From contig CAWCWN010000003.1 in NCBI GenBank assembly GCA_963799245.1, positions 372,001-436,000 of the forward strand: 64,000 nt of DNA, given 5' to 3'. Below are positions 43,114 to 51,900 of this stretch, piece after piece. The stretch's first letter is position 1; the number at the start of each line of letters is the position of its first letter. A program made the position numbers and the translations under genes. Under the pieces are notes generated by a model that was not told where the DNA came from, ran no database searches, and saw only the letters and a list, made by a program, of their open reading frames with translations. This DNA comes from CAWCWN01 sp963799245 (GTDB taxonomy: Bacteria; Chloroflexota; Ktedonobacteria; Ktedonobacterales; Ktedonobacteraceae).

Positions 43114-44523
43114 CTAATGAAGCCCCGAGAGTTCTTCTCGAGCAGTATTGTTGCGATAGTTTGGATCCAGTTTTACGGCTTTGAGGAGCAGCTGGCGGGC
43201 CTGTGCGTAATTGCCCTCTCCCTGCGCGCTCAGGCCCATATATGTATAGGCTGAGGACAGGAGCATAGGATTTTTACTCAGATAAAGCACATTGGCCATA
43301 TACGCCGCACATGCGGCATAATTTTTCACCGAGCACTGGATGCGCCCCTCGGCATACTGCGCAAACACGTTTGAGCCGTCTATCTGTAAAAGCTCTTCTA
43401 TCCATGGCCGCGCCGGAGTATTGCCCTTTGCCAGTTGCGCCGCTACAGTTCCCTGCGCCTGTTCGTATTCGGCCTGCAGCTCAAGGGTCGTACTCATCTC
43501 ATCGACCATCCAGGCCGGCGCGGCCCGCGCACTCCAACCCGCCAGTAGCTCCTTATAGGCGTCGACGTAGTCGCGCTGCAGGCGATAGACCTGGGCGAGG
43601 TAAGCGTGACTGTTGTCGCTTTGCTCGCCCGGATATAAGTAGTACAACGCCTGCCCGCGCTCCTCGTGGTAAAAGGAGAGCTGTTCGAGCGCAGGGTTCA
43701 AGGCGAGCGCGCTGTCAAGCCAGAGCAGGGCGCCGCTGTAGTCTCCCACAGCCAGTGAGGCTTTGGCTTCGTAGTTGCAGATCATCGCCGCGGGTGCCCG
43801 CCCCAGCACAATGGCGCAGGCCAGCAGCAGAACGAGCAGCCAGGTACTCTTTGCTCGCGTCCACTCTCCCAGTGTCCCTTCCTCGGCAGGTCTTGCAAAC
43901 GGGCGGTGGTAGCCAATGATGAGCGCGGCTCCGGCAGCGGCGAGAAGCATGCCATAAGACATCTGGTCGATCACCAGCTGAACTCTGCCCAGCAGCGTCG
44001 AGATACCCAGTGTGAACGGCTGCAGCGGAATGAGCGATCTGGGCGAATTGTAGCCCAGGTGACGGGATATCAGGATAAACTCTCTCCTGTGCTGGGCAAA
44101 TATATTTATACTATGCAGGTCAACAAAGAGGTATTGCAGCAGGAACAGCAAGATAGGTGCCGCGCAACACAAGCTCAGCAGGAGATGCGCACGCCTGGCA
44201 GAGAGAGGCGCGCGCGCGCCTCTCCTGCGCATAAAGGCATAGCTCAAGGCCGGCAGCGCGCCGCAGACGCACAGCAGTCCATAGCTGATGAGGCTGACAT
44301 GAACCTGCCAGCCAATATCAACGCTCAATTGCCAGGCCGAAAATCTGCCATCGAGCGGGTCCTTCAGCCATGGAAGCACACTCGCGACAAGCATCAGGCA
44401 GCCGCCTAGCGTCGGAACGAGGTAGTCTGCAGGCCGCGCAGGTCCTTCTTGCCACGTCCAGAGCCACGGTACTGCGGCCGCAATGGCTCTCACCTCGGCG
44501 TTTCTCGTCCGCAAAGAACTCAT
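43114..44523 (-). CDS. Membrane protein with C-terminal TPR repeats
   Basis: A 469-residue protein. The first 250 residues hold about six to seven membrane helices; the rest is helical with tetratricopeptide repeats (for example AEGRIQCSVKNYAACAAYMA and YTYMGLSAQGEGNYAQARQLLLKAVKLDPNY). TPR domains bind partner proteins, so it may organise other cluster products at the membrane. No enzymatic motif is seen. It starts 5 bases after the adaptor gene and ends 18 bases before the large glycosyltransferase gene, which makes co-translation likely. Confidence 0.75.
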   Translation of the reverse strand: MSSLRTRNAEVRAIAAAVPWLWTWQEGPARPADYLVPTLGGCLMLVASVLPWLKDPLDGRFSAWQLSVDIGWQVHVSLISYGLLCVCGALPALSYAFMRRRGARAPLSARRAHLLLSLCCAAPILLFLLQYLFVDLHSINIFAQHRREFILISRHLGYNSPRSLIPLQPFTLGISTLLGRVQLVIDQMSYGMLLAAAGAALIIGYHRPFARPAEEGTLGEWTRAKSTWLLVLLLACAIVLGRAPAAMICNYEAKASLAVGDYSGALLWLDSALALNPALEQLSFYHEERGQALYYLYPGEQSDNSHAYLAQVYRLQRDYVDAYKELLAGWSARAAPAWMVDEMSTTLELQAEYEQAQGTVAAQLAKGNTPARPWIEELLQIDGSNVFAQYAEGRIQCSVKNYAACAAYMANVLYLSKNPMLLSSAYTYMGLSAQGEGNYAQARQLLLKAVKLDPNYRNNTAREELSGLH

Positions 44524-44528
44524 AATGT

Positions 44529-45812
44529 CTATCCTTCGACACGTGTTATATGTAGCAGTTGACCATCCTGCACATTTTGAACCCCGGCCAGCACGAGCTG
44601 GTCACCGGCGGCAAGGCCCCCGTTGACGAAGATGGTGTCGACAGAGCGGCCCACCACCTGCACCTGCAGCAGGTGCGCCCTGGAATCGCGCACAACGTAG
44701 ACGCTGGGCACAGTCTCGAGATTAAGCACGGCCAGGCTGGGTACGGCCAGGGCCTGAACCGGGCTCTGGATGCGCGCGAACGCGCTCATGCCGGGCAAAA
44801 GCATATCGCCGCTGTTGACGACATTCACCCAGACTTCAAAGGTGTCGGTCTGCGGGTCGGCCTGGGGAATAACGGAGCTCACCGTGCCGCGCATGGTGAC
44901 ATCTGGCGTGGCCGAGGGTGTCACCAGTGCCGGCTGACCCACATGCAGTTGGGGAAGATTGGACAGGGGAACCTTCACACGCACTACAACTGTTGACTCA
45001 TCCATGATCGTCAGCAGGGACGCATCGGCCGCGAAGACTTCACCAGGATTGACATTGACAGTCGTGACGACCCCGCTCATGGGTGAAATCAGGTTGCCAT
45101 TATGCAGTAAAGGGGAGGAGGCCTGCGCAAGCAGCGCATTATATCTATTGACCGCCAGGTCGTACTGCTGCTGAGCGGCGGCGACACTGACCGCTGTGCC
45201 ATAGGCGGAGACGGAAGAGAGATAGGCACGCGCCGCCGCCACATTATCGGCGGCCTGTTTGATTTGAATATTCAATTGCGATGGATCGAGCTGGATCAGG
45301 GACTGGTTGGGGGTAACCCGCTGGCCGGCTCTCACCAGGACATTCACCACCCGCTCAGCCACCGGATACGAAATATCAAGCTGCTGGTAGGGGAAAACAA
45401 GTCCGCCCCCCCCGACATCCATATTGACCTGCTGCTGACGTATCCTGTAGAGAACCACATCCGGAGTCCGGCTGGCATTGAGCTTCCAGCCGGCGAAGAC
45501 CATAGCCAGCAGCACGATCAGGAGGCCCAGCACAAACACGCGGGAGCGCCTCTTGCGGCTCGTAAGCCTGGATAAGCCGCTATGTCCGGCAGTGGCGAGT
45601 GGTAAGGATGCGGGCTGCTCCGACTTCGCGGCTGTTGAGCCCAGGACAGGGTGCTTGCCGGTCTCCTGATCCACTTCGCTCTGAGCAGTTGCTGGCGGAG
45701 ACTCGGTCTGGGCATCCGCGGGCCCCTGGCCATGCAGGTCATCCACTGTGGAGATTGATAAGTGCGCACCTTCAGGCGACGACTTTGACTGATACTGATA
45801 TTTATTGCTCAT
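44529..45812 (-). CDS. HlyD/RND-type periplasmic adaptor-like protein
   Basis: A 427-residue membrane-fusion-protein homologue. The N-terminal 90 residues are polar and cytoplasmic, a membrane helix follows (RVFVLGLLIVLLAMVFAGW), then the barrel-sandwich (lipoyl-like) halves (LDISYPVAERVVNVLVRAGQ and GVVTTVNVNPGEVF) split by a helical hairpin, and a beta-barrel domain. Such adaptors normally sit beside an ABC or RND pump, but none is encoded here; the neighbours are glycan genes. Its partner is unknown, and a MacA-like link to an ABC exporter elsewhere is possible. Confidence 0.85.
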   Translation of the reverse strand: MSNKYQYQSKSSPEGAHLSISTVDDLHGQGPADAQTESPPATAQSEVDQETGKHPVLGSTAAKSEQPASLPLATAGHSGLSRLTSRKRRSRVFVLGLLIVLLAMVFAGWKLNASRTPDVVLYRIRQQQVNMDVGGGGLVFPYQQLDISYPVAERVVNVLVRAGQRVTPNQSLIQLDPSQLNIQIKQAADNVAAARAYLSSVSAYGTAVSVAAAQQQYDLAVNRYNALLAQASSPLLHNGNLISPMSGVVTTVNVNPGEVFAADASLLTIMDESTVVVRVKVPLSNLPQLHVGQPALVTPSATPDVTMRGTVSSVIPQADPQTDTFEVWVNVVNSGDMLLPGMSAFARIQSPVQALAVPSLAVLNLETVPSVYVVRDSRAHLLQVQVVGRSVDTIFVNGGLAAGDQLVLAGVQNVQDGQLLHITRVEG

Positions 45813-45880
45813 AAACAGGGCCTCACATAATTCAATGCCTGGCGTAACCAGGTTAACTAACTATCCAAGTGTCATGCTAC

Positions 45881-47032
45881 CTAGACGCGTAGAGCGTCAG
45901 GCTTCGTAGTTTGAGGTTGCGTATCAGGCTGCTTGCTCAACTTCTTACTGTCCATGGCAAAATAGATGCAGCCCCCCAATATGCCAAAGAGCAGCATCTG
46001 GGCATCCACCAGCAGCGCCAGGAGGAGAGAGGTGGCTCCAGCAACATGCACGGTCGAGAAGAGGAAGACAAAGGTACTCTCTCGCACGCCGAAGCCGTTG
46101 ATTGAGATCGGCAGAGCAGCTACAATCGAAACAAAAGGGATCGCAATCATATAGAAATACAATGGGAGATGCAGCCCCAGGGCGGTCGCATAGCCATAAT
46201 AATTCAGGAAACTACTGATCCAGAAAAGCATGCCAAACAGGGTAGATGCGATGAGCGCGCGCGGCTTCCTGGCGGTCGCGTTCAAGGCAGCTCCTATCTC
46301 GAGAACCGTGAGCAGAATGCGACTCTTACCCAGCGGTCCCTGCAAGAACCTGGCCGCGACTCTGGGCAGGAGAGCGGCCGCGAGGATAGTGCCGGCTATC
46401 GCTGCCAGCAAGAGCAGGCAGAGGAGTGCCAGCCATTCAGCTACCTCTGGCCTGAAGTGTGCGCGCATGATGACGAGGGTGGGCAGTGTCAGCAAGAGCA
46501 TGCCGCCAAAACTCACGATGCGAGTCATCATAACTGAGCTGGTCGCACCTGGAAAATTGCCTGCGTATTTGCCGCTGTAATATGCTTTGACGGCATCTCC
46601 ACCCATACTGGTAGGCAAAAAATGGTTGAAGCTAATACCTACCAGGTATAAGTCGATCAGCCGCGCAAAATCAATGCTGATGCCCTCGGCCAACAGCAGG
46701 CTACACCATCCATAGACGCTGAAGATCACCGTCACAACGCCTACAGCCAGCCCCATCAAGAGAAACGACTGGTCTACATGGAAGAGCGTCTTCACCAGCA
46801 GTGGCCAGGAGACGGAGCGTAACAGAAACACAAACAACACAACGGTTATTGCGGCCCGCAGAGCAAACCGCCCCCATTTTTTCTTTATGTGCTCTTTGTT
46901 TGCTCCACGGGTCTGCATCTCTTCAGGCAACCCAGGAGTGCCGGGCGAAATCACTAATTCCGCCGCCTCCTCCATTGAGTTGGGCTGTTGCTGACCAGAT
47001 GAAACTTTTTGTTGAGAACCTGAAATGGTCAA
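45881..47032 (-). CDS. Flippase-like membrane protein (UPF0104 / AglD family)
   Basis: A 383-residue integral membrane protein with about 8 helices. It has the conserved family block FLPTSMGGDAVKAYYSGKYA near residue 140 and the ISINGFGVRES motif near 310 that mark the lysylphosphatidylglycerol-synthase-like membrane domain (AglD/YbhN). Members have been implicated in lipid-linked sugar or phospholipid flipping. Its position between an adaptor and an epimerase suggests that it moves a polyprenyl-linked sugar across the membrane here. The first 60 residues are polar and cytoplasmic. Confidence 0.85.
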   Translation of the reverse strand: MTISGSQQKVSSGQQQPNSMEEAAELVISPGTPGLPEEMQTRGANKEHIKKKWGRFALRAAITVVLFVFLLRSVSWPLLVKTLFHVDQSFLLMGLAVGVVTVIFSVYGWCSLLLAEGISIDFARLIDLYLVGISFNHFLPTSMGGDAVKAYYSGKYAGNFPGATSSVMMTRIVSFGGMLLLTLPTLVIMRAHFRPEVAEWLALLCLLLLAAIAGTILAAALLPRVAARFLQGPLGKSRILLTVLEIGAALNATARKPRALIASTLFGMLFWISSFLNYYGYATALGLHLPLYFYMIAIPFVSIVAALPISINGFGVRESTFVFLFSTVHVAGATSLLLALLVDAQMLLFGILGGCIYFAMDSKKLSKQPDTQPQTTKPDALRV

Positions 47033-47073
47033 GGTGGTGCTCCTCTCGTCCTTAAAGAACCGCTGGCATTTGT

Positions 47074-48060
47074 TTAACCGACTGTAACAGCTTTGACTTG
47101 TGGGAGCTTCGCATGCTCGTAGAGTGATGAAAAATAGCTAAATTCCTGTGACAGGCCCTCGCGTAGAGAAACTACAGGCCGATATCCAAGTAAGCGCTCG
47201 GCAAGCGCTGTATCAGCAAAGGTATCGCGCACATCTCCATGCTGCCTGGCATCGAACGTCTCGCGCAGTGAAAAACCGCTGATTTCGCGCAGAAGTTGGA
47301 TTACATGCTGGAGGGAAACGCGCGATCCGCCGGCAATGTTTATCACATGACCCACAGCGCCCTCACTTGTGGCGGCGGCGATATTCGCCTCAATCACATC
47401 GGAGACGTATGTGAAGTCGCGTGTCTGCTGGCCATCACCGAAAATGACAAGAGGGTTACGCTCTATAATCGCCTTACAAAAGCGGTGAAAGGCCATATCC
47501 GGCCTCTGGCGCGGCCCATAGACGGTGAAGTAGCGCAATGCCACCGTGGGTACTCCGAAATTGCGATGGTACAATGTGCATAAATGCTCGGCCGCCAGTT
47601 TCGTCACTCCATAGGGAGAGAGCGGCTGAGGCATCACCGCTTCGCTGACGGGCAGCACGGTCGTGTCTCCGTAGACGGATGACGAGGAGGCGTAGACGAA
47701 GCGCCGTAATCCTTTGAGCAGGAGCGACGCCTCCAGCAGGCGCTGCGTCGCCAGGACGTTGCAATCCTCGTAGCGGGCGAATTCCCGACCCCAGCTGGCC
47801 CGCACTCCTGCTTGAGCCGCCTGATGAAAAATCCAGTCGACCCCTGCGAGCACTGGAAAGAGATCGATCGTCAGCAGGTCCCCCTCGACAAAGGTAAAAC
47901 GCTGCCATGAGCGAGGCCCCTCCAGATTACGTTCCTTAATGGAGCGAGGGTAATAGTCAATAAACCCATCGATACCACGCACCTCATGCCCATCGGCCAG
48001 CAGCCGCTCGGCGAGATGTGATCCGACAAAGCCTGCGACACCTGTTACTAGACAACGCAT
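47074..48060 (-). CDS. NAD-dependent sugar epimerase/dehydratase
   Basis: A 328-residue extended short-chain dehydrogenase. The NAD-binding TGVAGFVGSHLAE is at residues 6-18, the active-site Tyr/Lys pair in YGVTK (about 150-154), the Ser/Thr triad in ASSSSVYG and the C-terminal substrate domain in FTVYGPRQRPDMAFHRF. It resembles UDP-glucose or UDP-glucuronate 4-epimerases. With ugd in the same cluster, a UDP-glucuronate epimerase giving UDP-galacturonate is plausible. AGGAGG lies before the ATG. Confidence 0.92.
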   Translation of the reverse strand: MRCLVTGVAGFVGSHLAERLLADGHEVRGIDGFIDYYPRSIKERNLEGPRSWQRFTFVEGDLLTIDLFPVLAGVDWIFHQAAQAGVRASWGREFARYEDCNVLATQRLLEASLLLKGLRRFVYASSSSVYGDTTVLPVSEAVMPQPLSPYGVTKLAAEHLCTLYHRNFGVPTVALRYFTVYGPRQRPDMAFHRFCKAIIERNPLVIFGDGQQTRDFTYVSDVIEANIAAATSEGAVGHVINIAGGSRVSLQHVIQLLREISGFSLRETFDARQHGDVRDTFADTALAERLLGYRPVVSLREGLSQEFSYFSSLYEHAKLPQVKAVTVG

Positions 48061-48101
48061 ACATACCTCCTAAAACATTGAGCAAACATAGCGAATATTC
48101 T

Positions 48102-49319
48102 TCAGTCATGAGCAGTTTGAGCCAGGCTCGCATGCCCACTACGGCGGGCTGCCCCTGTGAACTCGCTATAAGCAAGGCAATTCTTCTCCAGAAAGGCGGG
48201 CCAGCTATAGTTCTTTTCAGCAATGCGCCGTCCAGATTCTCCCAGGACCCTGGCACGCTGCGGATCATGCAAGAGCATGAGAGCTCCTTGAGCCAGCTCT
48301 TCAGGTGTTGCTGCAACCAGCAGTGCCATGTTGTCGCTAAGAATCTGGGTATGTGAGAAAATGCTCGTGGCGAGAATAGGTTTTCCCGCACGCAGGTAGG
48401 TATACAATTTAAGCGGCGTATTAGTCCCGTGACTGCGCGGGCTGAGCAATATCGTAGCCATGGCCATGTACAGGGGCATCTCCTTAAGCGGCCGCTGCCC
48501 TACAAAGCGCACTATCTCGTTGATGCCCAGCTTTTGCGCCAGCGCTTGCTGAGCTTCAACCTGCTCTGATCGCCCACCAACCAGGACGTAACGAACGTCT
48601 GGGAAGGTCGAACGCACAAGGGCGGCGCTGTGAAGCAGTAGTTCGATGCCCTGGTAACTTTCAAATGTCCCCGTGTAGAGCAGGACCGGCTCGTCGCCAA
48701 GTTGCAATTGCTGTCGCAGCGCGGCCACATCGCGCTCATTCGCGGAAGGCAAAGCCTCGTCCACCGCCACATTTTCGATCATGTAAATCCGCTTCTCCGG
48801 GTCCAGGCGCCTGGCCGCTTGTTCAAGATCAGGACAAATCGCGATGACCACATCGGCTCTGTGCACGATAAGCCTTTGCACGGCCGCGACGCAGGCAAGC
48901 AGGACCTTATTTTTGCTAAAAGCAAAGTTGGACATCTGCTGCGCAAGGTCTGAGTGCATGTCATAGAGATGCCTGCAGCCAAAAGTCGCAGCAAGCAGCA
49001 CTCCCATCAAACCAGCCTCTTCATGTGTATGCAGGTAATGATAGCGGCTCCTGCACAGGCGCCACACAGCTGTCATAAACAAGAGCAGGTCCAGCGGCAA
49101 CTTCACCAGAGAGGGCCCAATTTTGACTTTACTGATGAATGGCAACGCAGGCGAGCGGTAAATTCTCAACCCCGGCAGCTCGACCTGTTCCCCTATGGGG
49201 TAGGTCACCAGGTCCACCTGATAGCCCAACGAGACCAGCGCCCTGGCACGATGGTAGACGCTAAAGGGAGTGCCCCTTGGCTCTAGAAAAGGCTCTGGAG
49301 CGATCATCAATATGCGCAT
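48102..49319 (-). CDS. Glycosyltransferase family 4
   Basis: A 405-residue GT-B fold enzyme. The N-terminal half starts MRILMIAPEPFLEPRGTPFS, and the C-terminal half carries the nucleotide-sugar binding block (LLYTGTFESYQGIELLL ... VRFVGQRPLKEMPLYMAMATILLSPRSHGTNTPLKLYTYL) ending with the Glu/Asp-type motif of the family in modified form. It probably adds one sugar to the lipid-linked glycan on the cytoplasmic side. An AGGA site precedes the ATG. The sugar specificity is not known. Confidence 0.92.
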   Translation of the reverse strand: MRILMIAPEPFLEPRGTPFSVYHRARALVSLGYQVDLVTYPIGEQVELPGLRIYRSPALPFISKVKIGPSLVKLPLDLLLFMTAVWRLCRSRYHYLHTHEEAGLMGVLLAATFGCRHLYDMHSDLAQQMSNFAFSKNKVLLACVAAVQRLIVHRADVVIAICPDLEQAARRLDPEKRIYMIENVAVDEALPSANERDVAALRQQLQLGDEPVLLYTGTFESYQGIELLLHSAALVRSTFPDVRYVLVGGRSEQVEAQQALAQKLGINEIVRFVGQRPLKEMPLYMAMATILLSPRSHGTNTPLKLYTYLRAGKPILATSIFSHTQILSDNMALLVAATPEELAQGALMLLHDPQRARVLGESGRRIAEKNYSWPAFLEKNCLAYSEFTGAARRSGHASLAQTAHD

Positions 49320-49361
49320 GGCAACGATTCCTTTCGCTAGGAGCTCAAAGAGACAGATCGT

Positions 49362-50400
49362 TCAGGCCGCTTCATGCTTGCCGGCCAGGACTCTCTGCTG
49401 CGGTAAAGCGTTTGTCTGTTGCGGCAAGGCTCCCGTCTGTTGCGGCAATGTCTCTCTCACGGTGTATGTCGTCTTCCCCTGAGACTCGTAATACGTTCGC
49501 ATCAGTACCTCTGCCAGTATCCCAAGCATGATGCTCTGTATCCCAAAGCTGGTAAAGTGCAGGAGCGGAGATGAATAATTGAAAGGAGTACGCCGCGCGG
49601 GCCCCTTCCGACTGAGTGCCGTCACACTTGTTGCCATCCCCAGTAGAAGCGCGGTAAGTCCTGGTATGCCAAAGGCGTACATTGGCCGGGTGGCATAGCT
49701 GCCCAGGAACTTGACAGTAATCAGATCCAGCAGGACACGCACCGTGCGGGAGATGCCATACTTTGATACTCCATAGCGCCTGGCATGATGCGCTACTTCT
49801 AGCTCCGCAATCTGAGCACCGGCGAGCGCCGCATACGCGGGTAGAAAACGGTGCATTTCACCATAGAGGCGCAGGTGCTGAAAGACCTCCCACCGATAAC
49901 ACTTCAAGGTACAGCCGGTAATCGTGCAGGTGAACTCCTGTTACGCGGGAGATCAGGCGATTGGCCACGCGAGAAGGTAGCTTGCGATTAAGCTGTCCGT
50001 CCTGGCGATGCTTGCGCCAGCCGCTCACCACGTCGTACCCCTCATCTAACTTTGCCAGCAGGCGTGGAATGTCAAGAGGGTCGTTCTGCAGATCGCCATC
50101 CATAAACAGGAGGATCTCCCCTGTGCTATAGTCGACTCCCGCCGCAAGCGCGGCCGTCTGCCCAAAGTTACGCCGCAAACGAACAACCTGGACACGTTGA
50201 TCCTGCATCACCAGGGACTTCAGCTGTACAAACGTGCCATCCCTACTTCCATCATCAACATAAATAACTTCATAAGAAAAGTTCTGCTCTTTCATTACCA
50301 GGCTGAGGCGTTCATGAAGGAGTGGAATATTTTCTTCTTCATTATAAACGGGGATGATAATGGACAAAAAATGTAGTCTTTCTCTCATAATCGCCTTCAA
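49362..50400 (-). pseudogene. Glycosyltransferase family 2 (polyprenyl-phosphate type), frameshifted
   Basis: Reading from 50400 (MKAIMRERLHFLSIIIPVYNEE, then DDGSRDGT and the DXD-like LFMDGDLQNDP) gives a normal GT2 catalytic domain until HLHDY; one extra C near 49917-49918 then breaks the frame. The next frame continues the expected sequence from LKCYRWEVFQHLRLYGEMHRFLPAYA through two membrane helices to 49362. Such proteins make polyprenyl-phosphate-sugar (ArnC, DPM1 style). The C-terminus has three tandem LPQQ units of 7 residues. One base correction restores a protein of about 345 residues. Confidence 0.85.
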
Positions 50401-50518
50401 TTCTTTTGTGGCTAGAGCTTCTCAGGGTGTTTTGTGAAGCATGCTTGGTTTATCGCATCACTTCCACTATACCCACCTTCTAAATAGATGTTTCTAAATT
50501 GCACGATTAGCATGAAAA

Positions 50519-50542
50519 GAGGAGGGAGGGAGGGAGGAGGAG
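50519..50542 (+). repeat. GGGA-rich tract
   Basis: A purine run of repeated GGGA/GGA units between the argG operon end and the GT2 start. It might form a two-tier G-quadruplex, but this is only a compositional feature. Confidence 0.4.
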
Positions 50543-50552
50543 CCAGAAGCAG

Positions 50553-50584
50553 CAGCCCAGGACGCATGGCAGCGCGTCCTGGGC
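50553..50584 (-). terminator. Hairpin at the end of the argG-argH-argG operon
   Basis: Perfect 12-base arms AGCCCAGGACGC/GCGTCCTGGGCT with an 8-base loop, 64 bases beyond the argG(1) stop on the minus strand. No T-run follows on the minus strand; TTCTTT follows on the plus side. Confidence 0.6.
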
Positions 50585-50647
50585 TTCTTTAAAGAGCACA
50601 TCGGCTAGTTGATTTGCAGCGTGCTGGAGCCGCGCTGCGGGCGGCGA

Positions 50648-51895
50648 CTATCCTTTCAAGTTACCGTCCGACAACAAGAGGTTTTCCAGGCCAAGGGAGG
50701 GTAAAAGCTGCGTCTGCGCCTGCGTCGTGAGCGGCAACTCCCACAACTTGATAAAGCCCAGGGCCGCCTGGTGATCAAACTGGTCCCCACTGTCATAGGT
50801 CGCCAGGCCATGGCTGTAGAGCGATTGCTCAGATTTGCGGCCAACCACCGAGCAGTGCCCATACGACAGCTTGACGCGCACAACTCCATTGACAAAGCGC
50901 TGGGTACTGCGTACAAACGACGCCAGGTCCTGGTGAAAAGCGCTGTACCACTGGCCGTTATAAATGAGGTGTGCGTACTCGGCCGCGACCACCTCTTTGA
51001 AGCGGGCCTGGTCACGACTGAGCGTCAGGCTCTCCAGGGCGCGATGGGCGGCGTGTAAAACCACCGCAGCCGGGGCCTCATAGACCTCACGCGATTTCAT
51101 GCCCACCAGGCGATTCTCGATATGATCAATACGCCCGATGGAATATTTCCCGGCCTGTCTGTTGAGGATATCAATCAGCTGCGCCCCATCGATCTCCTCG
51201 CCATTCAGAGCTATGGGCACACCCTGCTGAAAGCTAATCTCAACGTAGGTCGGTTCAGGTACGACACCATCCTTCAGTTCGCCAACAGTCCAGGTATAGA
51301 CCTCTTCTGGCGGCTCTTCCCACGGATCTTCCAGGACTCCGCACTCGATGCTCCGTCCCCACAGGTTCATATCGACCGAATAAGGGCTGGCATTGGTAAC
51401 AGAGATCGGTATATCATGCTCGGCGGCATAAGCGATCTCGTTATCACGGGTCATGCTCCACTCACGCACCGGCGCAATAATTCTCAACTCGGGCGCAAGG
51501 GTATGGATCGCGACATCAAAACGCACCTGGTCGTTACCTTTGCCGGTGCAGCCATGGGCTACAGCAACAGCCCCTTCACTGCGCGCCACCTCGACCAGCA
51601 GGCGCGCAATCAATGGGCGCGCCAGGGCGGTTGCCAGCGGGTACTTTCCCTCATAAATCGCCCCGGCCTGCAAGGCCGGCCAGACGAAGTAACGCACAAA
51701 ATCGTCGCGAGCATCGATAATCAGGTTTTTGACCGCGCCTATCTTCTCTGCCCGCGCGGCAATGGTTGCCAGGTCGCGCTGGTTGCCCACATCAATTGTG
51801 AGTGTAATGACATCCAGGTCATAATGCTGCTTGATCCAATGGATGGCGACCGATGTGTCTAAACCACCCGAATAAGCCAGGACAGCCGTCGCCAT
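50648..51895 (-). CDS. argG: Argininosuccinate synthase, common bacterial type (copy 1)
   Basis: ArgG condenses citrulline and aspartate with ATP. The 415-residue protein has the N-type ATP pyrophosphatase loop AYSGGLDTSVAI at residues 7-18, the KYPLATALARPLIA and HGCTGKGNDQVRFD blocks (about 90-135) and the NASPYSVDMNLWGRSIECG segment, all as in ordinary bacterial enzymes. The synthetase tail (about 180-400) is present. It begins 5 bases after argH, and a second, divergent argG lies on the other side of argH. All residues I can check look functional. Confidence 0.95.
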   Translation of the reverse strand: MATAVLAYSGGLDTSVAIHWIKQHYDLDVITLTIDVGNQRDLATIAARAEKIGAVKNLIIDARDDFVRYFVWPALQAGAIYEGKYPLATALARPLIARLLVEVARSEGAVAVAHGCTGKGNDQVRFDVAIHTLAPELRIIAPVREWSMTRDNEIAYAAEHDIPISVTNASPYSVDMNLWGRSIECGVLEDPWEEPPEEVYTWTVGELKDGVVPEPTYVEISFQQGVPIALNGEEIDGAQLIDILNRQAGKYSIGRIDHIENRLVGMKSREVYEAPAAVVLHAAHRALESLTLSRDQARFKEVVAAEYAHLIYNGQWYSAFHQDLASFVRSTQRFVNGVVRVKLSYGHCSVVGRKSEQSLYSHGLATYDSGDQFDHQAALGFIKLWELPLTTQAQTQLLPSLGLENLLLSDGNLKG

Positions 51896-51900
51896 ACTAT

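Noticed and set aside
50519..50542. G-quadruplex controlling argG or the GT2
   Set aside because: Only three GGG runs plus GG are present, it is intergenic beyond both genes' ends or starts, and purine composition alone explains it.
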